The translations under genes and the position numbers were made by a program. The notes under the pieces are model-generated. The model saw nothing but the letters and a program-made list of their open reading frames with translations, was not told the origin of the DNA and did no database searches. Below, in pieces: positions 1 through 13,800 of a DNA stretch of 64,000 nt (the stretch's first letter is position 1; every line of letters begins with the position of its first letter). The DNA is from Antedon mediterranea (Eukaryota; Echinodermata; Crinoidea; Comatulida; Antedonidae): the NCBI RefSeq assembly GCF_964355755.1, contig NC_092676.1:21000288-21064287 (forward strand), in the 5' to 3' direction.

Positions 1-177
1 GTCGTACGACGAGGCATGACGAGTCATTTCGTCGGGAGAAAGTTACACATGTCTCGTCGGGATTCAACTTTGAAGTTTCGTCGGGACTCGTTGTAGGACG
101 ATGTCTGAGTTGGTCTTAACAATATGTGCACCCAGGCTTATGAATTATATATATCATTATTTCGTTTTAATATTCAG

Positions 178-3100
178 GAGAAGATTGTCCAATTCCGGAA
201 GATGTTGGAAACAGTGATTTAGGGGTAGAAGGGATTCGACATGGATCAAGACACGTGTACACGTGCAAGAAGGGTTATACAATGGTTGGAGTGCCTATAC
301 TACAGTGTGTCAATGGAAAATATAACGAGAAACCACCAAGTTGCTTTGGTAAGACAGGATCACTTGCTGAGCTTGACTTCATATCTACGTATAGGCCTAC
401 TGTTGTTTTACTATATTAATATTTTCGTATGTTAAAAGAAAACGAAAAAAAAATAGGAAAGCGACGAAGAACAGAAAAAACGATAAAACAAAAATAAGGA
501 CATTTTACACGTAACATAAAGAATTTTAATAATCAAATAATCAAAGAAAATTCTCGTATTTTAATGACTAGGCCTATACCATTTCGTGTCCCATGTTTTA
601 AATCTTGTTTCATCATACTGACATTTTAAAATTAATTTCCAATTTGTTACGATATAAATATACGATATATTTTAAGGATACTGATTTTTGTTTTGACTAT
701 TGGAACTTTTGACAGTTTTGCATTTCTAAACTATTGTATTGATTTATAACCAATCTTGTTGTACCTTGTACTATTTTACTATTTTACTATTTTAAAATAA
801 TATAAAATATTGCTTCTTAGAGTATTTTCTAACTAAATAAGATAAATTCAACACAAATAAAGACATTTGAACAATTTACAGCCGATTGTGGAAATCAATC
901 GAGGTTTATGGGTACACATGACTACCTACAACATGGCAGTACTGGCAAGCTGTTATGTCATGAACATCTAGGCTACTATCTTGGTGGGAGTGGTCATGTT
1001 AGCTGCCTGAATGGAACCACTATAGGCGATTCAAAATGCTATAGTAAGATGCTATCAGATGTATAGTTTAAAGGCCCATTTACACTAGGTGATACCTGAA
1101 ACAAAGGAAATTTTATAAGTTTTCATCCTAGAACTATAGAATAACCATCTATGCTGTCTTTGATGAAAATGATGTTTTCACACGTCCAATTAAATGACGT
1201 CATGATTAGTATGAGCAATAATATAGTGACAAGACAACTTATTGTTTTATTATTATCATGACGTCATTTGATCAAAGACAGCGTAAATGATTATGCTATA
1301 GTTCTAGAACAAAACATTTTCTAATTTCTTTTGTTTTATACAAGCAAAATGTATGTTTTATCTATTTATCGTCGATCGTTATAGTTCTAATGTAAATCGG
1401 CCTTAAGACATACAGTAGGCCTAGTTCCTGAATTATTATTTCAGAGAAACCTAATCTCTCTCGACCCTGATAATTTGAATATCATTATTCGTAATCATTT
1501 ATCATGACACCTGTTATTTCAAATACGATATCGTTACATATACATACTATGTAAATGATTTAGGACACTTAATGATAACTAGGTTGTGCTTACCTCGAAA
1601 ATGTTTTTAGAAATAAATTATAGTTGTTTGTACATAATATACAGTCAGTAAATGTTAATTGCACATTACGGATACACCTATTAATTGAAATGCATTTTAA
1701 ACAAGGTCGTCTCTTATAAAGAAATTAATGAATGTAAATGATCTATGATATAGAATTAATATACCAGGAACATGTTTATAAATATAATTATTGTTACTTT
1801 TATTATATTAATTTTAGAGCCACCATCATTTCAAGAAAGGCCAGTAGATGATTACGTAATTGAGAACCGAGATATTATGTTGAAGTGTATCCCCGGTGCT
1901 GATGATTCGATTATCACGTGGTACAGGGGTGAAAATGAGGTCAGGGATACGCATTTAGATGCCATAAAATTCATATGTCAGCTTTCGCTTGGTGACAGTC
2001 TGCTGCCGGAGTTTTGTGCTACTCCTCCCAAGTTGCAAGTTACTAACAACCGCTTTAGCTCTGGCTTGGTATGTGCTCGTAGGTTTGCCTTGTAAGTAAC
2101 ATTAAAATCGGCACTCCCGCAACTCAAGATCAACCCGTTGAGAAATGGAATTTCCGAGAAACGTCGCTTTAATAATAATATTTATGACGTCAAACGTATG
2201 ACGTCATTGATTAGTCAACTTTCAGCCAATCAGATTAATTTACTGTAGATGTCTTCCCTAACTTGGGGCAATAGTCCGACTTGGACGCACGGGTGACGCT
2301 ACGACATAGGCGTAACGCAAGCGAGTCGACAAATCACAAGCGATAGTTCGGATGATCCATCGCGTCCGTGATTGGTCAAATTACTTTGCGTCCAAGCCTA
2401 AAGACTGACTTACAATAGATTTGTTGCGTTCGTGTCGAACGAATTTAATCGTAGGCCTACTGTAAAGTACTGTATATCGGAACCTCTCACTGTTACTTCT
2501 ATTCATTGTAGAAGTTACATTTACGACGTCAATCGTGAGTATGAAGTAATCACTCGAAATTAGTGAGACGTAGTTATAGTGTAATGCTTACTTTAACCTT
2601 CCCTTCTTTAACTAACTTTGAATATTATGCTGATTTAGCAAGGTGGCTTGAATTGCTAACGCCAATTCTGTGTGTGCTTGCTTGTTTTTGACGTTGATTT
2701 TACACTTACAATTGTATAAACATTATTAAGACCTACTACAGTAGTTATAACCATTGTAGTGTTAACTGTATTAACATATACAAGCCGTGTACCTTTGATA
2801 TCTACTACGGTTGCCAATAATACCTGTGTGATCAAGGCAATCTAACAACAGGACGCTGAGCTCGCCTTGCCGAGAGAGGAACCCGTAACAGTGTCTGACT
2901 GCAACAAATGCCAACAGTACTGTACACATTCTTCGCGGCGGCGCGTGGTAGGGTGATCGTGTCACAGCCACAGATAAAAACTTTGATCTAAGGAGCTCAG
3001 CATCTTCTTGTTATATTGCCTTGGTTTAACACATTTTCGTTTAGTCAGAAAAGTAAAACTAATGTAGGCCTAATTTTAGAAAAATGAAATATTATTTTTT

Positions 3101-6100
3101 AAAGAAAATACCATACGTGTATACGAGTATAACTCAAGAAAGTGTCCGAAGTAATATCATTATGAATAGTTTATATATATGCATAAATATCTAAACGCCC
3201 TATGTGACAAAGGTATCATTCAATAATACAGGAGCAAATAAAAATCTACCTGTGAGACTTGTGGGGTTATATTAATTTAATCAAACACGATTTATTGTAG
3301 ATGTTACTGGATGAGAAGACGGACGAACAATCGAGGATTTCGAAGGCTATGAATGGATCTGTGTTGATTATCAAGGGGGCAACAGCCCAGGACGCTGGCC
3401 CCTATACTTGCAAGATTTCCAATCCGGTCGGTACTGCTACCTCAACTGCCCGTCTTACGGTCATTGGTAAGTTGGTCGGCAAGTTAACATATCCACGTTG
3501 CTATTATTTTAATATCTTTTAACTATTAATTTTCTACTATATCAGTGCTTAGGTGATATACCAATTTCAAGATCCTTTCTAGCCGTTTTAGTTATTTGAA
3601 ATGTACTGTAGGTGTGACTTAAAGTAGGCCTACTATGTGACATGCGTCATTTGTGATGTGATCGGAAATGTGGGAATGGATTTGTGTTTTAATATCAATG
3701 TTTATCATCTATATTTATTATTTCAGGAGAGAATCGTTTGCCACACATTGTGGAACCACTCGATCCTATAACTGTATATGCTGGAGAGAACGTTCAGCTA
3801 AAATGCGCGAATAAAGGTGATCCAGCCCCTAACGTAACCTGGCTCTTTGAAGCTGCCCCTATCACAACTGGTCATTCTGATACGCTTATTGTAGACTCGA
3901 CACTCTTTATCACCAAGTCAGAAGCTAAGAATTCTGGGAGATATACATGTGTTGCTACCAATACGTATGGAACAGATACTGCCAATTTTACGTTAACAGT
4001 TTTAGGTAAGAGCCGCTTGTAGGACCAAGCCCGTAGCCAGAGGTTTGACAAAAAATAAAGACTGACAGCAAAAGCACTAAAATATGAAAATTATTTTAGG
4101 CTAGGCCTACATCTATCTTTTCTTCAGTTGCTTATGCTTGTCCTCGCCCTTTTTGCGGAAAAATATACAGACAAACATTTATATTAATATATCTTTTATA
4201 GTCTACATAGGCTACACTATAAACAACTAGGCCTATAGCCAGATTAACTAATTTCAACTAAAGTATGTTCTTTTCTTTTCTATAGAACCTTCAACTGAGC
4301 CACCTTCTCCGCCAGAACGAATTGGATATGTAAAAGACCCAGAAAGTCAACTGAGGGCGTTGCTAATGTGTCCATACGGTGGCAAAGCCGAAGAAGCTGT
4401 TCGCTGGACATTCGATGACGGGGATCTAAAATCTACGTTACGACACTACACCGTCACTAACCGTCGTCTCATCATCCACGACGCCGATGAGTCGGATAAC
4501 GGCATTTATACGTGTACTGTACACACAACTAAAGGGATTCAAACCTTCAGAACCATTTTGACCATCACCCCGTCAGGTATATAGCTGTAATTAAAACAGT
4601 TTTTGTGTAGTTTTATGAGATCTAGTGTTCGTATGTAGTGGTATATTTTGTGATTAATATATATAACTGGAACGTTTGTTCGTTTTTCTCTGGCTTTAGA
4701 CGCAATTCAACAGAAAGGATTAATATATTCCGGTGAAGACGAGGTTCTATCCGATTCTGGGTTCACAAATCCATCTGCAAGACCAGCGGAAGAGTCACCC
4801 GAGTTCCACACGACAACCATTGCTACCCCTCCTGACTACACAGAACCGCAAAAGAAACATCCCACTAAGCCTTCGCTGAAACAGGCAGACAGTGCGCCAA
4901 AAGCTTCGTCAGATTGCAGTCCTTGTTCCGGTAGGCAAAAATAAGTACTATTATTCTTTTACCGTAGGCTATTTGGAGACTGCGGAAAACTTGTGTCCAC
5001 ACCTCAAAGACACCATTGAAGTTTAACCAGAGTTAAAAACGCAGTGTACTTGTAATTTGTATCTTTCTTTGTGACTTTTAAGTTATTTTAGTACATTCTC
5101 TTCTCTTTTTAGAGCCTAAAATCAAACCACGCAGACGCGATATCAACGATACCGGCCTACCTGATTATTTTCGTGGATGGGTTGATGTTCAGGGACAAGG
5201 TGCTGCAAATGATTATTGCCGGTAAGTTGTGCAAGTTTCCAGTTAAACGATACATTTGTAATTAAATTAAAAGTACTAAACTTCTAATAATTGTTTTATT
5301 TGAGTTTCTGAATGGTTTTCAGTGTGTATATTCCTATTTGCCCGTGTTAAGACATTACTGATCCCCAGTTAGCGGTGATGGTGTATCCCCATACTTCGGT
5401 TTGGTGCTAGCTTGATGTTTTTGTCTCTTCCTTTTGGTTTCCTCTCTTTATCTTTATTGTCGAACGCATATAGACATCGTTTATTTGCGCTATATAAATC
5501 TATCATTATGACAATTTAAGCGTTTTATATAATACGTTTTTGTGTACTGAACAAAATAAATTGCGTCATGATGGTGTCGTTTTAGGCACTTTCTTATTTG
5601 GCATGACGTTGTGATGTCATATCGACGTATAATAGTAATTGACATCCTCTAGATTCAGTATCATCCTCATCGATTGTAATTGTTTAGCCTCGGATATCTT
5701 TCCTATGATAGATTGATTAACCCGAGTCCTAACCAATTGATGCTTGCGTGTGCGTTAGCGGGTACACAGGGTGAGAGCCAGTACAACTACGTGTCGACGT
5801 CGAATCTCGACCCAGGGTACAAGGAAACATCGTACATGAAAGATGAAGACGGAGATGGGAAGGATGATTACTGCAGGTGAGACAAAATACCAAGCCAATC
5901 TAAGTCACAGATTGATAAGAAAACGAAACTAAACTTACCGGTACTCTATCCAAAACAAAAGAAATAGACCTTATATAATGTATGGTACTGTGTCGTATTG
6001 TTGATTACGGTTATTATTGTTTTTATTAAAGATGTGTTGGAGCGGGAAGAGAAATGTACGTTTGGTGTATGAAAGCGTCTGAAGACGGCTTTGTAGGCAA

Positions 6101-6218
6101 AGCGGCTGGTGGCAGGGCCTGGCCAAGCCAATACACGTTCGTGGCACCAGGACCTCGAAGCGTACTACGCAAGTGCAGAAAAATAAAAGTTGATCCGTTC
6201 TTCGGCCAACCTGTATGA
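178..6218 (+). CDS. Secreted sushi (CCP) plus immunoglobulin domain protein, 3' part
   Basis: Ten coding exons with matching phases: 178-348, 882-1043, 1818-1939, 3301-3466, 3727-4005, 4286-4576, 4700-4930, 5113-5221, 5688-5876, 6032-6218 (TGA). The 5' end, including any signal peptide, lies outside the window. Exons 1 and 2 are symmetric phase 1-1 modules, each a four-cysteine CCP domain, both without the usual Trp before the last Cys. Exons 3+4 form one Ig domain split by a phase-0 intron (ITWYRG, DAGPYTCKI). Exon 5 is a second Ig domain (NVTWLF, SGRYTCVA) and exon 6 a third (VRWTF, NGIYTCTV). Exon 7 is a Pro/Ser/Thr/Glu-rich linker. Exons 8-10 carry two Cys-containing modules around DVQGQGAANDYCR and DEDGDGKDDYCR. 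No membrane segment is seen in the C-terminal part, so it is probably extracellular, in adhesion or humoral recognition (inference). No orthologue was recognised; lectin-type or complement-like proteins are alternatives. Confidence 0.8.
1067..1406. mobile_element. Foldback MITE in an intron
   Basis: The ends read TTAAAGGCCCATTTACA and, inverted, TGTAAATCGGCCTTAA. A second inverted pair lies inside: about 1131-1165 (CTAGAACTATAG, GCTGTCTTTGAT) against about 1270-1305 (ATCAAAGACAGC, CTATAGTTCTAG). No ORF is present, so it is a non-autonomous DNA element. It lies in the intron between the second CCP exon and the first Ig exon. Related ends occur at 11209-11396. Confidence 0.65.
2271..2404. mobile_element. 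Short foldback element
   Basis: The ends AGTCCGACTTGGACGCA and TGCGTCCAAGCCTAAAGACT are imperfect inverted repeats. The interior (CGTAACGCAAGCG, AATCACAAGCGAT) resembles the larger elements at 51541-51880. It is intronic and non-coding. Confidence 0.45.
2831..3025. mobile_element. Foldback MITE, family with CAAGGCAATCTAACAACAGG ends
   Basis: The left end has CAAGGCAATCTAACAACAGG followed by CGCTGAGCT. The right end has AGCTCAGCATCTTCTTG and ATTGCCTTGG, its inverse complement with a few changes. The same termini enclose a related element at 15105-15322 in another gene. It sits in an intron of the CCP/Ig gene. Minus-strand reading frames here are fortuitous. Confidence 0.65.
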
Positions 6219-7677
6219 TTGTTAAATAGAGCTCTTTTAAGACTTTGTAAATATCTATATATGTGTAAATTATTGTTTTTATGTTTGAATCCCTTCAGGA
6301 TAAAAAATATACATTTTGTTGAACATTATAATGTCTTCTAAAATTAAGAAAACGTTTTCTGACCGATCAGAAGATCCGACCAGTATGTATACGACTTTTA
6401 GAGAGAGTCGGAGTCGAAAGAGTAATAGAAGTTTATTCATGTGAGGGAACCGAGATGGCTTTACAATACATACAACATGTATGTAGTGAATGTTTAATTT
6501 AAAAGATTGTTTTATTGTTCGGAGGCTTGATTTCTGCTCTTTGTACGTTTTCGTCTCCAACCTTTCAAAGTTTATTCTAGAAATGTAAACATGTTTAGGT
6601 TGAGCTAAAATTACTCAATAATATGTGAGCCTGATTAGGTAAGGCTTACATGATGTCATTATATACATAATTTATGTTAAAGTTATTATTAAATCTATAC
6701 CTCTTGTAGGAATGTTCAATGTAGCTATATTACACAGATAAAAATCATTGTCAACACATTACATGCGCGCTTATTTGTCTATAGCGCCTACCTATGTGAT
6801 ATGAGTACAGTATTTGAGAGAGGCAGCCTGCTAATAAAAATAGGTCCAGCTCAGGGATGATTTTAAAAATGTTTTTATTCAAGAGTTGTTAAGAATATCG
6901 AGGTAAAAGCAAATAAAAGAGTGAAGTCAAGATGCTTACTTTGTATTGTAATTTTGTGTCTATTATTATTATAAAAACGTTTGCGAACAAAAGCGAGAAA
7001 AAAAAGTCATTGAAATTTCACTAACTTCGGAATATATTAATATTTATTTTAGGATGAAAAGTTCCAATGATGACATAATAAATATTTATAACTATTAACT
7101 GATGAATAATGGTGGTGGTAGGTCCGATCCGACGATTAAAACATTTTACTACTACAGATAAATGTAAATAATTTTAAATATAGCGCCCTCTTTTTTGAAT
7201 GTGATGGCGCCCGCTTTTAAATTTCACAGGAAGTTTTCGTGTTCAATCAAGCATGTAAATGGCAACAGGGATTGGCTCAGACTCAGTTTGGTATTTGAAA
7301 AAAAAAAGGAGTTAGCAGCAGGTATGTTATTAAATTATATAGACCTAGGCCTATACAGTATTATCAAGTTTAAAAAAAATATAAATTGTCTTTTTGTCTA
7401 GGTTAGATTTAGTCTAGAGTATGTTAAACAACACTCGTGGGATGTCGTATACGCAGGCGTAGTTAGCTGGCCAGTGTGTAGGCCTAGTAAGTACCACTCT
7501 CTATTTAAGTGCACACCGCCGACCACCCGACCAGCACCAGGCAGGCAGTATGCTGCGGGGAGAGAGGCTCTCAACGACTATACCGGGAATCCGTTGCAAT
7601 GCATCCATACCTCACCGGTCTAGCTAGGCTACATTGTTAGGCATATGCCTATTAGTTTTTTCTATCTTTTATTTCAG
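6219..7677. other. Intergenic region: 3' flank of the CCP/Ig gene and promoter side of the TBC gene
   Basis: No coding exon was found. AT-rich sequence follows the TGA at 6218, with possible poly(A) signals near 6829 and 6913. Around 7500-7620 a GC-richer block with a TTTAAG box (near 7505) is a plausible promoter or first non-coding exon for the TBC gene. A pyrimidine-rich acceptor (TTTATTTCAG, ending 7677) could open the 5' UTR exon that carries the start codon. Confidence 0.4.
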
Positions 7678-7841
7678 CTGTGGAGTGGGTCATGCAGGAG
7701 GACAGGATAGATGAGTGAGATTCATTATAAATGATGTAACATTTTAAATGGGAAGTTTAGTTTATTAATAAACAACAAAACGAAATATTTTATCCAGTAC
7801 TGCTGTCCTACTACTGTACTTCTACTAGGCCTACAACCAAA

Positions 7842-10800
7842 ATGGATGAACTAGAAAATAAGAGTGAACTAACATACTTTACAAGTAAAGAATGCAAAAG
7901 AAATGAAACACTGAAAAAACCAAAAACATACCAACCAAACTATGAAACTCAACCAAATACTAGTGATACTTTAGTACTTGAACCAGAAGGCGAAAACTGT
8001 GAACCTTTGGTACAACTTAATGACGTAATTGTAGAGTCCAACATAGCAAATGTACAACTCGAAGGCAACCGCAATACATCTGGCATACAACCTCCGGAAT
8101 TTGAAACCACAGAATCGTATCCAGAACGAAACAATTCATCTGAAACATTTGTTGAACTGGACAAAGCCGATGAAAACAGAATGCAAACTGAATGTAAAGA
8201 TGATTGCAACAAAAATGAAAACATGATGGAATCATGTGAAACCATACAAGTAAATTCCGAAACCAATGAACTGCCAGAATTCAATGACATTGTAAATTTA
8301 GACAGTGAAAACATTTCAATGTCTTCAGAATCAGAGGTGAAACCCATTAAACTTTTAAAATGCGAAACCGATGAATTTCCAGAATGCGAAACCGACGAAC
8401 ACCTGGAATATGAAACCGATGAAAATCGGGAATTAAAAGCACACAGAGACACCCCAGATAGTGAAACGTTTGAGCATCTGGAATTAGAAACCAATGAAAA
8501 TCTGGAGTTAGTAACCGATGAAAAACCAGAATGTGATAAAGACGATGGTATGATCTATGATGAGTATGGTTTTGCGTGTGTGGATGCCAAAAATGACACG
8601 ATTGAACGACAACATGAATATACCAAAAGGTGATGAAAAACATTTTGCTAATTTTAAATAAGGATGGGTTGGAAGGTTATACAACATAATTAATTGTTCA
8701 TTCTCCCTTAATTAATTGCACTTTTAAAATCATTCAAATGACCATCAATTTGTGTATGGTTCTCATTTTTGACAGTATGAGGCCTAATATCTAATAAAAA
8801 CCTCCTGTTTTTGTGGCAAACAAGAGACTTACTGTATTGCATTGGAAAATATGGAAGATCAATTACCAATATTGTCAATCTATCAAAAATTAAATATTTA
8901 TTTCCTTCAATTACAATTTACAGCAAAGATGGAAACAAATCTATAACAACAATGAAATGTATTACTGTAATAAGGTTTATAAGGGCAAAATACTATCATT
9001 GTTCAGCCGGAATGACTATAAAATGAAGGAACTATGGTTATTGGTAACTTTGCTCTAAATGTTGTTTTGTCTGTTCAACCTCATTGACTATAAATTAAAA
9101 AAACAAATTAATATACAGGCTAAAATGAAGCCATACAAAGAACAGGGTGGAGTCAGGCAAACAGACATAACCTTTAACTTAATAAATATAAATTAAAATC
9201 AAGTTAAGTTATCAGAACTATACACAATTAATGAATTTTATTTCAATTTACAGCGCCCTGTCAGAATCTCAACAACAAGCACTATCCAAGTTTCTTGATC
9301 AGATTTCAGGTGATATTGATAACAAATCCCTAGGTAAACTGCAATCACACATCCGTAGAGGAATTCCACACCATTTGAGAGGGAAGCTATGGAAAGCTGT
9401 TTTGGGAATAAATAAGCTACAGGCTTCAAGCAAATTCAATTATTTGGTATTTACAGTTAATTTGTTTAATAAAAAGAGGTCAATAGGTTGATCTTGACAA
9501 TTTGAATACTGTATATGATTTGTCTTTTGTATTCGTTTAGCTCTATGAAAGGAAATGTCTTTCTTCCGTAAAATCTGTTTGGCTGGTATCAATAGGACAA
9601 TAGCACTAAAGATAATTTCTCCATAAAATAGTAATTATATTAAGTGCTCAGAAAGAAAGACTTTGCGAAAATGCACCCGATTCCCAGTGCTGTGTCTCCA
9701 CATACTGTACTATCTATTGATGTAGGTTACTGTTAACTTGGGATTTTAATAAGCATTTTTGCACCATTAGAACCCATATTAAGGAAAGGGGACACCTTGG
9801 GCTCAACAAAGTGTCCCCACAATAGAGGTTGGTTGTAGTGTTAAGTATTTCCCCTCTTTTGTTTAACACAGGAAGTGTCCCCTGTCTGAATAGGGTATCT
9901 CAAAGTTCTATTGTGTGTTTGTGTGTTTGTTTGTTTTATTTTTATACTGGGTGACCTCTTCAGTCAAAGACTGATCTCCCAGAGGGCCCAGTTGGTGATC
10001 AGTGGCTATGATGTACTAATACACCGGGGTAACCCCCTATTCGTCTCCAAAGATGTACTAGGTTCTTTAAAGTGCACACGAGCAAGTTGTGTACACTGGA
10101 CCTACGGTTTATAGTCCTTATCCGAGAAAACTCGTTCTACCACCAGAACCATGGAGTGAGTGAGCCTCGAACCCCTGCCGATGTTATGGCTACGTGATTA
10201 CGGTTCCACTGTCTTAACCGCTCGGCCACTCACTCACTCTGTACACTATTGATTAATTTTTTTGAAAACCAATATGTATGGTCTATACTGTATAAAGGAT
10301 GTTTGCATTTCAGTAGTTCTTATAATACAATAACTAAAAGTTTTGTACTTACTGGTACTGACATACTGTACATGTCAAAGCAAGTAAATTCTAATACAAA
10401 TTGTGTATGTTTTTGTTCAAACTGTCTAACTACAAAGCAAGTAATATACTTGACAAATGATTAAATAGTAAAATATTTGCAGTTACTGTACCCTCAAACC
10501 TTGACTGAACAAGTGCTGCTTTTATGTAAATTCCAAGTTCAATAAACACCACAGACAAAACATTATAGCACAGATCTTATTAACAAGCATTATCAATCGC
10601 AAATCTCCACTTGTTTTTCAGTTGAATGTTCAGTTACTGCGGCAGCAGTTAGTGGACCTAAATATCAGCGAATATTGCTCTAGTAAATTAGCGTCCGACA
10701 GTTTAGACGACTACAACGTGGAGTTTTATGAAAAGTCGCATATTCCAGTCACCGTTATCCGTCAAATCTCTGTAGACGTCGGTATGTAGCCTTGAATTAT

Positions 10801-13800
10801 TTTGTGTTATGGTCAACATCTTTATTTTGCATTAATATTGTAAAAAATATTTTTATAATGCATTATTCATTATTAGAATTATACATAAAAAGAACTACAT
10901 GAATATGATTAATACCCTATTGTAGTAAATATATTATATTAAAAAATATACAGGACAGTAAATTAAATATATAATGATTCACAATCAATACTAATTTAAT
11001 ATGCTATTGTTAACAGTACAGTAATTCTTGAATTATAAATAAGTATTTTAACCCAAGGCCGAATGTAAAAAACATGTTGTGCAGTGTACACTAATTAAAT
11101 TATTATTCACACAGAATAAATCTAAACTAATTACTAAATATTCTCTCAAAAGGCTAAACTAGCAAAAGTAAAAAAAAAAGCAATGAGATCATTTTACTGT
11201 AGTGGGTATAAAGGCCAGTTTACACAGACGAACGGTAACAATAAACGGAAAACCGCGTAGCTTGTCCCACGAAGAATCTGTATCTAGTATCTAAGCGTAA
11301 AAAACATCCGCGATATGTGTAAATGGTCATAAGGAATAATATAGATTCTATATTTTTATTACCGTTACTGCCAGTCTGTGTAAATTGGCCTTAAAGTGTA
11401 AAAACACCATCAAGACCCTTATTCCAATCCACCCCAATTTTTAATTTGCGATATATCTTTTTACCTTGACTTTAGATCGTACGTTCCCACTTCATCGTAG
11501 ATTTCGTGGCAATGGGGTAGAGGGCGTTGAGGGGCGGGCAGCATTGTTTCGTGTTCTTGCTGTTTATGCCAGATACAACCCAGCTGTTGGCTACTGCCAG
11601 GGTAAGAATATTGCTTATGGAATATGATTATTTACTGTAAGCCCTCCAATATAACACCAGATAGAGGGTGGTAAGGGAGAGGTCAAGAGGGAACAATATG
11701 GAGCGCATGTGATGTATTGAGGGAGGATTCATACCAACTACAACGAACAAACCTGTGTTGTCATTTGTTTATGTCTGAGTCCATAATATATAATAACCAA
11801 CATATGGACGATAAAAATGTGATTTCTAAATCTATAAACTATGTTAATAGCCAGTCTTAAAGTCTTAAAAACAAATTGAGAGTTGGCTATTATATTATCA
11901 AATAAATATTTATATTTTTTTTAATTGTAGGTATGTCTTATATAGTCGGAATGCTCTTAATGAATCTAGATGAAGTTGATGCATTTTGGGTAATGGTCGT
12001 GTTATTTGAAAAGGCCAAGTATCTGTCGGGCTACTTTAACTCATCCATGGGCAGGTACAGATACTTTGAATTGCATAGTTTATAACATAAACAATAAATT
12101 GTAGAGGCATAGTTGTTATGTCTGTGTAACATACAATATACAGACATTCACTAGTATAGGAGTATTACGGTACCATAGAAATTTGGAGACTTTCGCATTG
12201 CTTATTTTGAGTTCCATTTTCCATAACTTTTTGATGAAATTTTTTTACATATCTTAATAGTTTTATGGAATAAAATGATTTTGATTGATAACAACAAAAA
12301 TTATGCAAAAATTGTATGCATTCTTTAGACATACTGTAGAAGAACCTCCCTACTCTTCCTTTCCGACACTTTATTGTGGGGACATCATCACTATTAAAGA
12401 GACATTTTCCCATGAAATTAACAAAAGACAATATATGGCCATGGCCAACCACTATTCAGAGGCCAACCAAAAAAAAGAAAAAGAGAAGAGAGAAAATGCC
12501 CTTTTATTAATAGGGATTCTACTGCACTTTAATATTTAAATCTACTCTTTACTTAATATCCCTGTTTTTCTTAATAAATAAATGCATCTAATCTACATAA
12601 ATATATTAAAAATATTGTCTCCATATTTAAATCAACAGTATTTAAATTACTCGGTTTTACTTTTCATATAATACCATACGTTATGTTTAATGTTGCAGAA
12701 TACAGCGTCATGCAGAGGTTTTTAAATGTCTACTTAAGCAAAGAAAGCCATTACTGTATAGGCATCTGGTAAGCTAATTCAACTCATTAAATATGTTTTT
12801 GCTGTTTATTCAAATTGACAATCGTGAAATAAGGCCTATCTATAATAATTATGTTTTTAGTCGAAGAATATATTTTTTAATTTTCTTTTATCCACTTATT
12901 TTCATTTCAAATATCTATTTTGTCTAAGTGATGATTAAAACACACATAACAATTATTATGTAATGCCCATGACTTGATTGATTGTATATATTCGAGTTGT
13001 AGTTCTCTTCTCTAATGTCAGTTTATCCAAGTAAGCTAGCACTTATAGACTACCATCAACACCTCATGTGTAATTAGTTACAAGTTTATTTAGTCAAATT
13101 ACCAAGAACTATAACATTTTTCACTGCACTGATATTCATGTAAAAAATGCATGCCCAGTACAAAATAAACACACAATGTTCCATATAAAAATGTAGAAAG
13201 TAGAGTTTGTGAATAATAATCATATTAGTTATTGAGAGACTCAAATATATTAATTCAAAACAAGTTAATTTCATTATAATTTCATCCTTGTCAATGCATT
13301 GTTTGATCTATTGATTTCTATTGATTATCATTATACTACTATTTAAACAGATTGATTGAAAATCCTAGTGCATTTTAGGAAGGATACCATATTGATTTTT
13401 GCATAATGCAACAAGTACTACACATTAAAGCTTAATATCATTGTTTTCCTCAATAAATAAATGTGTCTATTCTAATCTACACCAAACATATAGATATAAT
13501 ATTAATAATACTGTCTTCAATACACAATATATACCATATTAAAAATACCGTCTCCACTACACAATATATATTAAAAATACTGTCTCCACTAGACAACGCA
13601 AGGACAAAAGCGCAACGCAAGTAATTTGACCAATCACAACATGAATTGAATGAATTGTGTTTGTTCCACGGACTTGCGTTGCACTTAAATATTTTAAATT
13701 TAACAAAAGTGAATTACCTGTTACGTAAACAAAATTATCCTTCGTGGGCGTTGATATTTCCTGTACAATAGGCTTAATTTGTGGACTTCCTTGGATAAAG

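Noticed and set aside
5330-5520. SINE-like sequence with GCGCTATATAAATC tail
   Set aside because: The tail resembles SINE/L2-type ends, but no A/B boxes or clear left boundary could be found, so it was not listed as a feature.
7949-8643. Minus-strand frames of 72-181 codons
   Set aside because: Antisense shadows of the acidic repeat exon, which has the better start context and joins the TBC exon in phase.
9953-10114. 67-codon frame within TBC intron 2
   Set aside because: It is the antisense of a tRNA-derived SINE body.
12285-12539. 84-codon plus-strand frame
   Set aside because: Lies in TBC intron 5, and no phase-compatible junction would include it without breaking the TBC domain.
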